Positions 34,793 through 48,157 are shown, numbered from the stretch's first letter. The stretch: DNA of 64,000 bases from Ecdyonurus torrentis (GCA_949318235.1 OX439134.1:14415039-14479038), one strand, 5' to 3'. The notes: a model not told the origin generated them from the letters alone. Program-made: numbers and translations.

Positions 34793-34801
34793 AGAGAGAG
34801 A
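34640..34801. repeat. G+C-richer unit ending in A29 and (GA)n
   Basis: About 120 bp of mixed sequence with an internal AGGCGT/ACGCCT inverted motif ends in A29 (34761-34789) and a short GA run. The A tail suggests a retroposed sequence such as a SINE, but no polymerase III box pair or target duplication is convincing. Confidence 0.25.
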
Positions 34802-36005
34802 AGCATAATTTCCATTCAAGGGACCAAAAACCCAAATGGAAATAAATTGAAATTTGCCTACCAATCCCACCGTGCTTGTATTTCTAAAATTCAACAGTTG
34901 GACCCAATATTCAATATTTCATTTAACACTCAATATAATATAACAATTTCTATGAACAAAATTTTAAGACCAGTGACCATCAGATAAGAGATAAATTCTT
35001 AATTTAATAATCTTCATAAAGTGCACTTTACCCCTAAAATGACCCCCTAAAATATATGTTCCTATATGCAGTTTTTCACTTTTCTTTTTTTTTTTTTTTT
35101 TTTTTTTTTACAGTCTTTACAAATTTTATTCAAATCTCCAAAGTAACTCCTTTTTTCCAGCCTCAATAAAAGCTGTAATGATTTTGTCGTGAAAAAAAAG
35201 TAATATTTTAAAATATGATATGTAATTAACGGATTTTTTTCTCTCTATGCCAATTAAAAGTACAATTAAAGTGACTTGTTTTGTACATGGGATAACTGAA
35301 TCAAAATAATGAATTTTTGTGATTTAGAGCAAATATAATATCATAAAATTTTTATGTGAAATAAATATATGAAATTTTAAAAAGCTATCAATATAAATTT
35401 TCAATTATAATTTATAACTATAGCTATATACTCTTAAATTATACATACAAAGAGAAATAATAGAAAAATTAAACTTTATACATAACAAAAATGTAATTTA
35501 ACTTTTTATATAATGTAATGTATATATAATAAAAACCAAGACACGTTGTGTATTATATTTTATAGCTGTATTGCGTATTTATATGCAAATTACATCCCTA
35601 TATAAGAAAAACTTAATGAAATCGACCCAGAAAGTTAAAACTTAATTCTAATTCACCTGTTCTCCATGTTTATAAGAAAAAACAACTTCTCAAAGTCAAT
35701 TTCAAACTAAAGAGAATAATAAAAATATATTATAAATCTTTTTATTGCACACTGAGAAACAAAATAAGTATTATTTGGAGAGATTTACAAGAATATCATA
35801 TAGTTTCTGATCTTCATTTTTTACTGAACTTGAAGAAATTAATGTTGTTTTTCTATGTTTTAAAATATAGACGGTTATTTATTAAATATATTGATAATAG
35901 TTTTATATATACATTGAAACACATATAAATTGTTCTTATATTATATAGCCACATCCCATACTCTTATATTATAATTCACTTATTTTTAAACTATTGTTAA
36001 ATGCA
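34802..36005. other. AT-rich DNA; T25 tract at 35085-35109
   Basis: Nothing else supportable. Confidence 0.6.
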
Positions 36006-37927
36006 AAAAAAAAAAAAAAAAAAAAAAAGTATTAATGATATTGTGATAATACATGAAAAGATAAAGTTTATTTCAACCGGAAGCACCCTCTTTTCTCAGA
36101 TTCTAATCAAGTTACCAGGAATAAAATTTAACACGTGTGTTAACTTCATTGATCACCTGTAATATTTTGGTGTTTATTTGGGAAAAATTGTTTGAGAAAA
36201 AAAAAGAGGTACAATCGGTTGTAAAAATCTCCAATCTTGTTTTGGCCAAAGATGTATGCATCCCTTTTGTCTTATAAAGTGGTGGAAAAACTTGTAAAGT
36301 ATAGAAAACCCGTATGACAATTACTTATTACTATGAAAATAATGACATCAGAACTTGCCTTCTTTATGATTTTTTAACCCCACTTTATAGGGGGAGGGAT
36401 ATAATGACGAATTATTTGAGACACATAATAAGTGTTTGTATGATGGTCCCATCTCATGATTTGCAGTTTGTTTCGAGACAGTATTAGACTTTTATTATTT
36501 AAAAATACTAAAAGGTAATTACAGAATGTTTTATTACTCTTCATTTAAAAATATATATTAATTTGTGGCAAAGTAAAGTTAAAAAAAAAAAAAAAAAGGG
36601 GAAAAAAAAAAGGAAAAAAAAAATCTTGTACGGCAGATGATTTTACATTTGAATTTTTGAATTCATCCATCGATTACAGTACAAGCATAATAGGAATACT
36701 ACCTTCTGTAAATTTTATAATACATCACACTTTTCTTCCAATTATTTTAAAATATTTAAATACTGGAAAATATAAAGAGAGAGAGAGAGAGAGAGATTCT
36801 CATATTCTGAAATTCATACAACATTGTCTTATTCTGTTGTTCTCTCTACCTATATATATTATTTCCCAGTGTACCAGTGACGTCATCAATACACACACAT
36901 ATACACGTATAAAACAAAACATGTCAGTTATCAAAGACATATAGATGGCACCAGTAGATAAAACAAAATGTGCCGACAAGTTATATACACACTATGCATA
37001 TTATAACATATATATAACAGCTGTACATAGTATATACTAACCCTATATATGTTAAAAACATACTATATCCTAACTTATATGAAATATTTATCAATTAAAA
37101 TATTCTTATATAATATTATTATAAGAATTATCATTTATAGTAGTTCTTTAAACGTTTAGATATAGTATATTATAAAAGATCGTGGATGCAACTATATAAC
37201 GGTGTATAGTGTAAATACGTGAGTTGCATTTTATTTAATCTGTATTTTTTTTTGTATACCTTGTTGTATTGCAAGAGTATATACTTGGTATTATATGGAT
37301 ATAATACCTAATCTACATCTTATATTGTATGCTGAAAAGGTGTACAATATTACGTTATATACCTTTCTTTTTAGATTATAGAGTTAAAACAAAAAATTAT
37401 ATATATTTTTTACTATTTGTGAAATGTATTGCTTTTATTTATTTATCATTGTGAAAAAAAAAAAAAAGTTAAAGGTAAAACTTGATTTGATAAAACCCCT
37501 AAAAAATATTATCATTAATTGATTATATTTATTTTAAATTAATTAATATAATAGTTAATGATATGCAAAATTAGCGATTTTTTTCGTTCCAAATTTTGTC
37601 CTCATCTTTTCTTGTGCTGTGAATGATATGCCTCCAAAAAATTTATGCAAATTTAGCCTCATCAGGCTAAAATTATTTAGTTCTAGTTTTTAAGACATAC
37701 GTTAAATCACTTTAAATTAAAATAACTTATCATTTATTCTGCATAGGAGAGATTCGTCCATCATTTAATTAAATTCTATAATATATAAAAATCAATAATT
37801 TTATATAACTGTTAATAAAAGGAATTATATAACTTTATAGTTTTAAATTGTGTAAAGGACATCAAATATAAAAGTTATAAAATTTTAATTTAACATATTT
37901 TCAATTGCCAGACAAAACGCATGCCGT

Positions 37928-37931
<4 letters not shown>
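36006..37931. other. AT-rich DNA; A tracts, a short GA run, one TGACGTCA
   Basis: An A run at about 36006-36028, A/G runs near 36582-36623, a GA run at 36777-36796 and TGACGTCA at 36878-36885. The frame at 36657-36944 spans the GA run and has no recognisable domain. Confidence 0.55.
36878..36885. promoter_or_regulatory. TGACGTCA octamer
   Basis: A CREB/ATF-type palindrome in CCAGTGACGTCATCAAT; no inverted-repeat element seen around it. Confidence 0.3.

Positions 37932-38000
<69 letters not shown>
37932..38000. repeat. (CT)n microsatellite
   Basis: About 34 CT units. Confidence 0.97.
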
Positions 38001-38003
<3 letters not shown>

Positions 38004-38077
38004 CTATACTGACATGTTTATGTAATCGAATAGAAAGTAATTAAAAGCTGCAGCAGTGCGGTGTGTTTGTCTCTCAC

Positions 38078-38210
<133 letters not shown>

Positions 38211-38250
38211 GTCGACGTGTCCTCAATTCCTCTAATCCCTACAGACGTGC

Positions 38251-38276
38251 CTTCTCTCTCTCTCTCTCTCTCTCTC
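38251..38276. repeat. (CT)n microsatellite
   Basis: About 12 CT units; third member of a CT cluster within 350 bp. Confidence 0.95.
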
Positions 38277-38671
38277 AACCGCGTGCAATATACAAGTCTC
38301 CAATAATATACCAGTGTTAATCTAATTAAATATCTCACGGTAATTAGTACTCTCATTGCGTGCCAACCAATACGTCATTCCATTTGAAAATTCATAGAAT
38401 TTCCACTGTGTGTTATATCGTTACATCGTTTTAATTATAATTATATAGTGTTTTAAATTTGTTAGTATTCAATAAACTTTATGAATATTAATATTGTACT
38501 TGAATAGAGTTCATGAAATATAGTTAAAAATTATGATTAAATGATACAATAAAGAATATTATATTCTCTTTTATACGTCTCTTAAATGCTGTAGTCGTAA
38601 AATTTCACGAAACAGGGTGCTATTTTTTCTTAAAGCCTCTCTGTAGACTTAGGAATATGCCTTTTTATATC
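38277..38671. other. AT-rich DNA without a recognisable gene
   Basis: Nothing supportable. Confidence 0.6.
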
Positions 38672-38846
38672 ATTGAACACAAACTGGGACCTTTGAAACT
38701 GGTGTTAATTTTCACCAGGACCCAAACATAAACAAACAAGAGAGCACGAAAAGTCTGTAAAGTAGGCAATTCTAGCCACTCTGACGTCAGAGTGGCTGCA
38801 ATGCATAAGAAATTGTTGTGCAGATTGCATAAGTTGACATTTCTCA
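38672..38846. repeat. Dispersed palindrome-centred repeat, copy A
   Basis: Aligns along its length with 42468-42656: shared blocks include GAACACAAACTGG, a TTTCACCAG/TTTACCAG block, AGAGAGC, TGTAAAGTA, GCAATT, TTGTGC and GTTGCATAA-like words in the same order. At its centre is a 24-bp perfect palindrome (38774-38797) with half-arm AGCCACTCTGAC around TGACGTCA. A second, outer pair (GGCAATTCT against AGATTGCAT) would extend the hairpin. Only the inner six bases of each half-arm agree with copy B. Confidence 0.75.
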
Positions 38847-39590
38847 TTTGTCTTTTTTGACGTTGCAATTGAATTTTTGTTCAAAATAAATATATTTTTA
38901 CAAATCCCATTTTGTGTTTAATAAATTAAAAAGGTATATTTTTAGACCTAGAGAGGGGCTTTAATATTGAAGTACACTCAATTATAATATAAATATATAA
39001 AAATTAATAAGACATATTTTTATCTCATTGTTATTATTTTTTTTTATCTTATAGAAACGTAAGCTGCGTTAAAGGTTATACAAGATAACAAAAATAAATA
39101 ATAATTATAAAATATAATTACTAAGGAAGTTTGCAAATTAAAATGTTGCTGGAAATTGTCATTGCTGTCTTTGTATTTTTAAATCTTTCCTTTCCTTTTT
39201 TTTTTTTTAGTGTAGGGTAAAAATTTATTATATTAAATATATTTATTACGATTAATTTTCATAACTTTCTATATAGAAATTGGGAAACTTTATAAAAATT
39301 CTTATAGACTAAATTTTCAAAGTTTTTCCTCTCTCTTTCTCTCTCTCTTTCCTTCTTTTTCGACAGAATGAACATAAAATGTGGTTCAAGTCCATGCCAA
39401 AAATTTTGTCAGTATTGTGCTGTACGAGTATACATAACCATGTATAATATATAACAAAAGCTAAAAAAAAAAAAAAGAAAAAAACGTCCTTGGGATGAAC
39501 TATTGTAAAAATTGAAACCATTTTTTTTCAGCCACTTGATTATAGCGTACTTTATTCACAATGTTTTAAAAAAAGAATATATTTTTTTGT
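38847..39590. other. AT-rich DNA without a recognisable gene
   Basis: A CT-rich eroded tract at 39330-39358. Nothing else supportable. Confidence 0.6.
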
Positions 39591-39775
39591 TAGTCAGTAC
39601 CCAACTCATAGTGTTCGTTTGCTCCACCCCCTCTTGCAAAACATTAATCATTTATATTTGACTTCTGACAGTTTGAGAGTTGGGTATAAAACTCATTGTT
39701 CACTTCATAGCAAAAAACACGCAGTTCATGGCGGCCATTTCGCACACACACTCACACAAACAGTTCTGCACGATT

Positions 39776-39776
<1 letters not shown>
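39591..39776 (+). promoter_or_regulatory. TATA-like site followed by a short ATG frame
   Basis: GGGTATAAAAC (TATAAA at 39685-39690) is followed 38 bp later by TTCATGGCGGCC, an ATG in a fair start context at 39728. The frame reads MAAISHTHSHKQFC and then enters an A30 tract. An inverted pair TACCCAACTC/GAGTTGGGTA brackets 39598-39686. Motif spacing resembles a core promoter, but the product is not recognisable. Confidence 0.15.

Positions 39777-39806
<30 letters not shown>
39777..39806. repeat. Poly-A tract (A30)
   Basis: Uninterrupted adenine run. Confidence 0.95.
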
Positions 39807-39808
<2 letters not shown>

Positions 39809-39881
39809 TTACATCTAGCTAGATGAATTATGTGTTTTTGTTTTGGATCAATATTATAGAGGAATGGATTATTATTAACTT

Positions 39882-39976
<95 letters not shown>
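39882..39976. repeat. (CT)n microsatellite
   Basis: About 46 CT units with one CC interruption. Confidence 0.97.
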
Positions 39977-39980
<4 letters not shown>

Positions 39981-41723
39981 CTGATGAAGATCTTTTTTCC
40001 TTTCATATAAATTAATCAATGTCTAAATTTTTGTGTTCTGTTTAAATTATATAAAAATAGATTTCTGTTTATAAAGGTATTTTTATTATTATTATTTTAT
40101 TATTATTAAAATTTGTTGTTTGAAAGTCCCATAAAATTGAAGTAAGAAACTATCAAAATTATGTTTCTCAATATGGAATATGTTAAATTATACTGTATAT
40201 AAGCAGCACAATAAAATATCATTTTATATTTTACATATGTAATAAATTTAATGAGGATTACCGGCAGAACGCGTTAGGCAATGACAGGAAGCGCGGGACA
40301 ATGTGTGGAACCATAATTGTAACTGATCGTTTAAAAATACAAGGCATATTTTTAACACGTTTATTATGCAGCTTCACTAAATTCGGAAAATTTAAAAGAA
40401 GACTACCATTCTTCCATATATACACCCTTTTACGTGTTTTCACTAATAACTTTTTTTTTTTAGCCAAAACGGAAGCCTATTTAAATATGAATATATTATA
40501 TTATATTGGCAACATCTTTATTTATTGAAAGAAATCCTGAACAGTCTGCAAATCATTTTTATAGATTCTTGCAATATCAAATATATAGGGTATTACATTC
40601 ATGTTAACGTTGACGCCATGTTGAATCACTCAATAACATAGACAGCATAGGAAAATGACTCATTTTGTGACTTTAAAAATACTAAGCAATATTTTTGAGA
40701 GCATTGATGCTGTTAATAGGTTGAATTAGTATACCTCAAGCTCAAGTATGTGAGAAAAATAATAAAAAAATAATAAAAAAAAAGAAAAAAAATAGCAAAA
40801 AACGAAGTTTCTCATATAATGGACCATGTTATCATTACTCCAGTATGGCCTCCAAGCGCATTAAATATGACGCCATGCTCACACCCTACTATTGACTTTC
40901 AAAAATTACTGGAAAACAATGGCAATAAAAAAATATGTATTAGAAATTTGTATAATATAGAATGATAATAAAGACTATAATATATATTTACAATATACCA
41001 AACTATTGAAGTACTAATTTTGTTACATCATTTATATATCGCTGTTTTCCGGCCCTGATCAATATCTCATATGTACATTTTTTACTTCTCCACAGTCCTG
41101 TTATATTATATACAATATTCGTATATATACAAAATTGTAGACTAAAATCTCCAAATTACTCAATTTAGCTTGCTAAAATATAAAAAAACAACCATCAATT
41201 TCTTTTGATAAATTGTATATATTAAATATAGATAACAAACTTTAAAAAAATTGATTCATGTATACCAAAAATGGTAAAAAAAATAAAAAAAATGAGGTAC
41301 CATATCTTAAAAAATAAAAAATGTATGTAATTTTTTCTTTCTCTTTTCTTATTCTCAATAATCTTTTTATAAAAAAAAATATAAAAAAATATAAAAAAAT
41401 AAAAACATTTGATAGGCGTCTCAACTCATAAATGCGTATAAAATTGTTTAATATAAGTATACTCAATATATAAAAGTTGTTTATAAACTTTTTTTTTTTT
41501 CGAAATATGACGGACAGGATAAACGTTGAAAATTATAGGGAAGATAAAAAAAAAGTACACGCCTATTTCATAGTCATTTAATTTGCGCTCCACGCTCAAC
41601 TTGGTATATAAAATAAAATAAGCGCGATTTCAGTGTCATATAATTTTAAACACAATACAATTTTTTTTGAGGTCATATTAATCCCAGCTATTTTATTTCT
41701 TCTTCGCTCTTTGATAGTTAACA

Positions 41724-41725
<2 letters not shown>
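39977..41725. other. AT-rich DNA with small G+C patches
   Basis: CpG-bearing patches near 40258-40305, 40610-40625 and 40840-40890 (GATGCCAT/ATGGCC-type words) carry no supportable exon. Frames at 40258-40528 overlap on both strands and have no recognisable domain. Confidence 0.5.

Positions 41726-41798
<73 letters not shown>
41726..41798. repeat. (CT)n microsatellite
   Basis: About 36 CT units. Confidence 0.97.
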
Positions 41799-41801
<3 letters not shown>

Positions 41802-42467
41802 GTAAGTAGAGATATATAAAAAATATATTATAGTTAGTTTTAATGGCTTAATTATATAGGAAATTAGGCTACTTATTTATTGTTGTTACGATAAATAATA
41901 ATTTCTCACACCGTATAGGTGTTACAATTAGTCTTCAAATTTGTGTGAGAAAAATACTTTATTATAGAAAATATTGAAGTATGTTATACGTTAATTAGAT
42001 TGTATAATTTAAGTGTAATTTACATACATGTACACTTAGAATACAAAGTAGTGGAAGCTATATAGTAGTATGGTATACTCAATAAATTTTTTCTGCGCAT
42101 TGTCTCTAAACGCTAAACTATCAAATTACAGAATTTAATTTTTTTACGAGTCAACAATTGAAAAGTTCATATATGCACACGTAAATAATTCAAGTTTTGT
42201 AAATGATTTACTTTTACGTTGTAACTCGTTCAACAACGTTGGACATAAAAACACCTTAATACTTTTACGTGTTACATGTAATATTTTAAACAGTGTATAT
42301 TAAACATCGAAATATACAGTACATCAAACTCTAATGCATAGAGATAGAGTACTCTACATAGAGAGTACTTAAAATTATCCCAAATTCAATAATTTAATGT
42401 TTACTCTCTGCTATAGTGAATGTTTACTTAAATCCATATAGACCACATTAAATAATATGTGCTTTTT
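41799..42467. other. AT-rich DNA without a recognisable gene
   Basis: A small inverted motif (GAGTACTCT / AGAGAGTACT) near 42346-42370. Nothing else supportable. Confidence 0.6.
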
Positions 42468-42656
42468 AGTGAATAAACACGAAATGGGAGTTTCAAAACT
42501 GATGACAATTTTTACCAGAATGTTAATGTAGCCCCACGAGAGAGCGTGAAAATATTGTAAAGTATGCAATTTGCGTGACTATTCATGTTTCTGACGTCAG
42601 AAACATGCAAAAATTAATAAAAAAAATTGTGCGAGTTGCATAAACTGAAATTTTCT
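42468..42656. repeat. Dispersed palindrome-centred repeat, copy B
   Basis: Same family as 38672-38846, 3.8 kb away and in the same orientation. The central 24-bp perfect palindrome (42584-42607) has half-arm CATGTTTCTGAC. Compared with copy A, all six outer half-arm bases differ yet the symmetry is intact. An outer pair (TATGCAATTTGCG against TGCGAGTTGCATA) also pairs. Confidence 0.75.
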
Positions 42657-43478
42657 GATCACTGCTACGGAGCTACATTTGCGTTTTGAGACAAACTAAA
42701 GTTTTATATGTAATTCTCATCAAGTGCTTTTTGATATAAAATCATTTTTATGTTTTCTTCTTGTCTATTCCTTTAATATACCAGTGCGTGCAGTACTGTC
42801 TACTATAGTGAAATGGATATAGAGACATACTTTATAATGTTTACGGAGAAGTCATTGTATATATACTCATCATATTTGCAACGACACCGGCCTCTAAAAG
42901 ATTGAATATTTAGTAAAAACTCTGAAAACACACTCGTGCTTGGACGTAGAATCAAAGCATCATAATAGATACTCCCTTAAAAAAAATGTATGTTGAGAGT
43001 AAACATTTGTTTTTTAAGTGTATGAGAGATAATTTCAAGATATTAGATTAATTTTCCTTTTGTTATAATTTTTTTATTGCTATGTATTCTTTTTTTGCCA
43101 TAAGAAAATTTATTTGCGTAAACAACTTAATCCACTTAGTTTGCATAAATGTTTGCACGATTTTTTTAAAGTACATAAATCTTGTAATAACATATAAAAA
43201 CGCATGCACATTTCATGTGTATACAATATTTTTTATTATTATTGTTTTAATTATATACAATATTCTCTAATAAGAAAATGTTGCATACTAAAATGTATAT
43301 TTTTTATTATGGAAACTGAAATGAATGATTTGTAAACACTTTTTTTTTTTCAATAAAATTCTTTAAATAATTTATTATAATTTAGAAGAAGAAAAAAAAA
43401 AGGTAATGTTATAATAGCTATTGTTTACGAGTCAAAAACTTCTTTTTTTTTCAGATTGGAGATATATGTGAACGCCTC

Positions 43479-43491
<13 letters not shown>
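42657..43491. other. AT-rich DNA without a recognisable gene
   Basis: The frame at 43082-43270 is AT-rich and without motif. Confidence 0.6.

Positions 43492-43559
<68 letters not shown>
43492..43559. repeat. (CT)n microsatellite
   Basis: About 34 CT units, followed directly by a CpG-rich segment. Confidence 0.97.
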
Positions 43560-43562
<3 letters not shown>

Positions 43563-43695
43563 GATCGTCGATGCCCGCACCGTATCGTCGCACCAGATGA
43601 AAGAAAAAAAAAAAGGTTGCGCCATGTTACAATCATGCGGGTCCAGCTGTATTTAACCTCTTATGTGACGTCATCACTGACAGACAGACACTTGA
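43560..43695. other. CpG-bearing island with TGACGTCA
   Basis: Starts ACGATCGTCGATGCCCGCAC and contains several CpGs, an A run, and TGACGTCA at 43666-43673. It is conspicuously G+C-rich for this window. No frame beyond about 30 codons that is not part of the CT array. A regulatory or first-exon role is possible but unproven. Confidence 0.35.
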
Positions 43696-44009
43696 CATTA
43701 TGTCCATATGGTTGCCTATATCAAAGGGAAAAAATAAAATAAAAGTAAAGTTTAGACGTCATACTGAGTTAAATTACAACAAGGTGATTTGTAACAAGAA
43801 AAAAATAAACTTGCTGGTGAACAGGTTAAATAAATAACTGAATTCTTTTGTATATTTTTAATAAAATATTATATACTAATTTGTTTATATGATAATGCTG
43901 TTGTCAGTATAGTTACTAAAAATTTCATGGTGCTATAATAGCCTTTTTGATATATATAAATATAGTTGTTATGAATTATTATTTTGTTATATAACAACAT
44001 ATGGGTATA

Positions 44010-44014
<5 letters not shown>
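43696..44014. other. AT-rich DNA without a recognisable gene
   Basis: Nothing supportable. Confidence 0.6.

Positions 44015-44089
<75 letters not shown>
44015..44089. repeat. (TA)n microsatellite
   Basis: About 37 TA units. Confidence 0.97.
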
Positions 44090-44092
<3 letters not shown>

Positions 44093-44716
44093 ATTTGATT
44101 AAACTTTGTATTAATGCCCAATTTGAATACAAAATAAATATAATACCTTTGTTTTGTTTTTTTAAATACAGTCCCATAGTAATTGTAGAAGATACGATAT
44201 AATATTTGTTAGTTTTTTTTAAGGATATAAGCGGTGTTATCATATTTTTATCATTTTTTATTCATATCAAAAAATGAAGTTTGTAATTTATGCTAATATA
44301 CATAGTATATAATATATAATACCAAAATAATGTGTTGTTATATATGTGGTTAGTATTTTGTGCAATAGAGTAACTTTGCATTTGAGTTTTATTTCTTGAA
44401 GCTGAGAAAGTAACTTTGTTCTATAGATACATATATATTAACTTATATATATATATATATATATGTATATATTTTTTTTTTTGTACATTGCGAGACAGTA
44501 ACAATAATAGTATTCGATTCATAAAAAAAAATATTTAAACTTGCATTATATTTATTTATATTATGCATATATTATTCGTTAAGTATCTTTTTATATAAAA
44601 ATATGGTAATTGTACTTGAGTATAGAGTTATCGACCAGGCTATAAACAGTTATCGGCACATCGGAATGTTTAAACTTTTTTAAAAGTTATTTCTTATTGT
44701 ATGTATATGATTACGC

Positions 44717-44747
<31 letters not shown>

Positions 44748-46036
44748 AATCTGCCGATACTATATATTACATATTACCATACTTACCATTAAAAAGACAA
44801 TTTTTGTGTATATAATTTTTAATTAGCAAAAAAAAAAAAAAAAATTGCAAACTATTAAATGTTATAGTTAACTATATAACGTTAATAATTAATTTGTTAT
44901 ATTTCAATGTATATATATACATATAGAAAAGCGAGGTAAAATAACAAGAAAATTCATGTTTTGTATAATATCTTATCATTCACCCTCCACTTCCCCTCCC
45001 CCATTTGTTATTAAGTTCTTCACGAGTTGTCATATTAGTAGCACAAAGTGATAGCAAATGCTATAACAAATCATAAAATTTTTGGCAAAATATACTGATA
45101 TTCATACGTCATATTGACTTTGACAATTATATACGTATACACATTTAAAATACTCAATTTTCGTAAAATATATAATTTTGTGATAAAAGTATAATTTGTT
45201 TGAAACAGTGTCTACATATATGTAACTTTTGACATTATTTTTACAAATCAATTTTTTTTCCCTTTATGACTTCATCGTGTTACACGTGTCTGTTATTATT
45301 ATTATTATTTTTTAATAATTTTGAATAAAATTTTAAGGTTAGAAATTTGCAAGCGTTGATATCTCCTAAACCTACTTTTGCACCTTATATTATTAAACTT
45401 ATACACATTTTTAATATATTGCATATTTTTTTTCCATGTATACATTTCCTGTATTTCATGTTGTGACATTTGCACTTTACGATGAACGATAATTATTATT
45501 ATTATACATTATTTATTTCACTTTACAAAAATATAATAATAATAATAATTATGTACCTTTCATGAAATATTTTTATATTTTAAATTCAGAATACTTGTAA
45601 AAACTTGCTATAAATAATAACTTTGTACTGTACAGTTGTTTACGGTGCTTTGTACATCGTGGATAAAATTATGTAATTTATGCTTTTATGTTATATAGCA
45701 TAAATGTTATTATATAGAATTTTGTATATAAATAATTATAATGCAGTATACCTATGATTTAGTCACCTAAGATAAATTATAGGATATATTTATGCTAAAA
45801 TTAAGTTAGCATAATAATTACGTATAATATATTTATTTTTAGCCGTACATATTATCTTTCCGATAAAGCTGTATCAGTTTTCAATTCAAACATATTTTAA
45901 TGCAGAAAATATAATATTCTAAAATTTAAAACGGTAATTTTTTTTCATACATTATCCTGTATATAACATATAGAGTTATATATAATCATATATGAATATA
46001 GATATGATATCATTCTTCAACTTCAACACAATAATA

Positions 46037-46041
<5 letters not shown>
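44090..46041. other. AT-rich DNA; A28 tract at 44717-44744
   Basis: Also a short (TA)n near 44444-44470 and an A run near 44828-44844. No gene seen. Confidence 0.6.
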
Positions 46042-46124
<83 letters not shown>

Positions 46125-46138
46125 GTCTCTCTCTCTCT
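46042..46138. repeat. (CT)n microsatellite with GTCT interruptions
   Basis: About 38 CT units, then two CTGTCT-type interruptions near the right end. Confidence 0.97.
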
Positions 46139-46313
46139 TTGGACGTCTATAGTCTTTGCAGTGGAGCTTTAAATCTGTATATTATGCGTATTTGTAAAAA
46201 TTAGCTTTGCTGTACAGCATAATTGTACATAATTGTATATACATAATTGAGTCAAATAAGAGTTCAAAAACTTGTGCACAGTTTCACTATATGTTTAAAA
46301 ACTATTGTAGAAA

Positions 46314-46485
46314 TAACGATTATGACGTCATTGTGTAAGCGTTGAAATTCTATAACGATGAAAACGTAAGTGACGTCACAATTGTTAGGACTTACTGGAT
46401 AAAATGTGTAGGTTTACTATGGAGTTTCTATCACGTCATTTACATGTCGTTACATTGTCAACGTTTAGTGATGTCATAACCGTTA
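46314..46485. mobile_element. MITE-like element with TGACGTCA ends, copy 2
   Basis: The left end is TAACGATTATGACGTCATTG. The right end, reverse-complemented, is TAACGGTTATGACATCACT, followed on both sides by an AACGTTGA/GCGTTGA block. TGACGTCA occurs at 46323-46330 and 46371-46378; the right-end copy is mutated to TGATGTCA. The left half matches the reverse complement of the right half of copy 3 (shared AAATTCT.TAACGAT.AAAAC and TGACGTCACAA), so each half carries two octamers in a fixed layout. Confidence 0.7.
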
Positions 46486-47376
46486 ATTCTTGCTTACATA
46501 CATATATACACACATGCCTGCTTGCATGTGTGTGCTTTTCCATATTGATTGTAAAGTCCTTACCTATCGATAAGAAAATATCTTGACTGGGATTGGGGTT
46601 GGTGTAGCACGATAACACAATATGGCAAGCAAAAAAAAAAAAAAAATAATAATAATAAAAACAATGCACATTGTGAAACTGTGTATGTTCAAGATTTCCA
46701 ACGAAATTTTTGAGTGGCGTAGTCAACTCTTATTATCTTCTTTCTGCCATAAAGTATACATTTTATATAATATACATTTAAAAAAAAAATGAAACTAAAA
46801 AAAGTAGAGAAACATGAGAAATAAATTGCAATAAAAAATATATATATATAATTTCTTTGAACACTTCCTGTAAAAATTCTGATGTAGTCAATAAAAGAAT
46901 ATTATATATAAAGAAAGAAGGTGATACCGGTTTGTTATTACTTATTATACACTCCAGATGTTAATGTATGATTATAAATAAAAGAAGAAGAAGAAAAAGA
47001 AAAATCATAATATTGTCGGTATCGGTATATTTATTGAGGTATGCCCTTTAGTCATTAGAAACAATGTAAAAGGGTAAAGAGAAGGTATACTATAGTAATC
47101 ATTTCTATAATTTAAATTTTTACAATATTTGATATTCTTAAAATTATAATATTTAACACTCCATAAAAATTGTTATAACAAGTTTGTTGTATGTACTATT
47201 GCTTAATTTTGTATACAAATATGTATTGTATTGCCTATTTATGTATTTATAGTATATATGAATATTAAAAAAATAATAAACACCGCATTATACCTTATGG
47301 TGTATATATAAGACCTTATACCTTATACACAGTTTTATTATTATTAGTATTGTGCAATGTTTTTAGTATGTTGAAT
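46486..47376. other. AT-rich DNA without a recognisable gene
   Basis: A poly-A near 46631-46646. Nothing else supportable. Confidence 0.6.
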
Positions 47377-47577
47377 TAACGGTTATGACGTCACTGTATA
47401 TTAGCGTTGAAATTATATAACGATAACAACCTAATGAAAAACCTAAGAACCTAATGAAAAAAACAAACATAGCTTTGCAACGGCCAACTTTGACGTTTAT
47501 TGTATATCGTAACGCTTGTGACGTCATTTATGTTTTTATCGTTACAGAATTTCCCACTTAATGACGTCATTATCGTT
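47377..47577. mobile_element. MITE-like element with TGACGTCA ends, copy 3
   Basis: The left end is TAACGGTTATGACGTCACTG. The right end, reverse-complemented, is GAACGATAATGACGTCATTA. TGACGTCA occurs at 47386-47393, 47519-47526 and 47562-47569. It lies 0.9 kb from copy 2 and shares subterminal blocks with it. A small internal duplication (ACCTAATGAAAAA twice) lies near 47429-47461. Confidence 0.7.
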
Positions 47578-48157
47578 CTACAACATTGCAGAACTGAGTA
47601 CAAGATTTATGCCAACGCTTTTTTTTTTAAAAGTAAATTGTTGAATATATTACAGCTATTTCTTCTTCTTCTTTTACATTAAAATGGTTGTAAAAACATT
47701 GTATTTTCTTATTGAACAATGTGTTAACTTAATTCTTTGAAATATTTTATTTCTTTTTAGTTTTAAGAAGAAAAAAAAATTAATTAGAAAATATAATTAA
47801 ATAAATAAAAAAAAAAGGTGGAAATACCACATTACTGAAAGTTGTCGCGCGTATACTTTTAGTTCTGAACTCTGTATAAAAATGTACAATTCATGCCAAA
47901 ATTATCCAACTTCATATAATTTATCGTATTTTTTGTATAATGTATGAGTGATATATGCGACACAATTACGTAAATATATAAATTAAACCTTAAAATATTT
48001 GTTTTTGACTTTGAAATTATTTTATTTTGGACATGAAAATTAAAACTCTTATGTACATAGAAATGTACACCAAACAAAAAATAGTTTTTTTTTAATTATT
48101 GAACAATAAAATTATTTTAAAGTTCAGCTTTATTTACAATAAAATGGAATTAAAGGC

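Noticed and set aside
34640..34801. Possible SINE with an A29 tail
   Set aside because: No convincing A-box/B-box pair and no flanking duplication; kept only as a low-confidence repeat.
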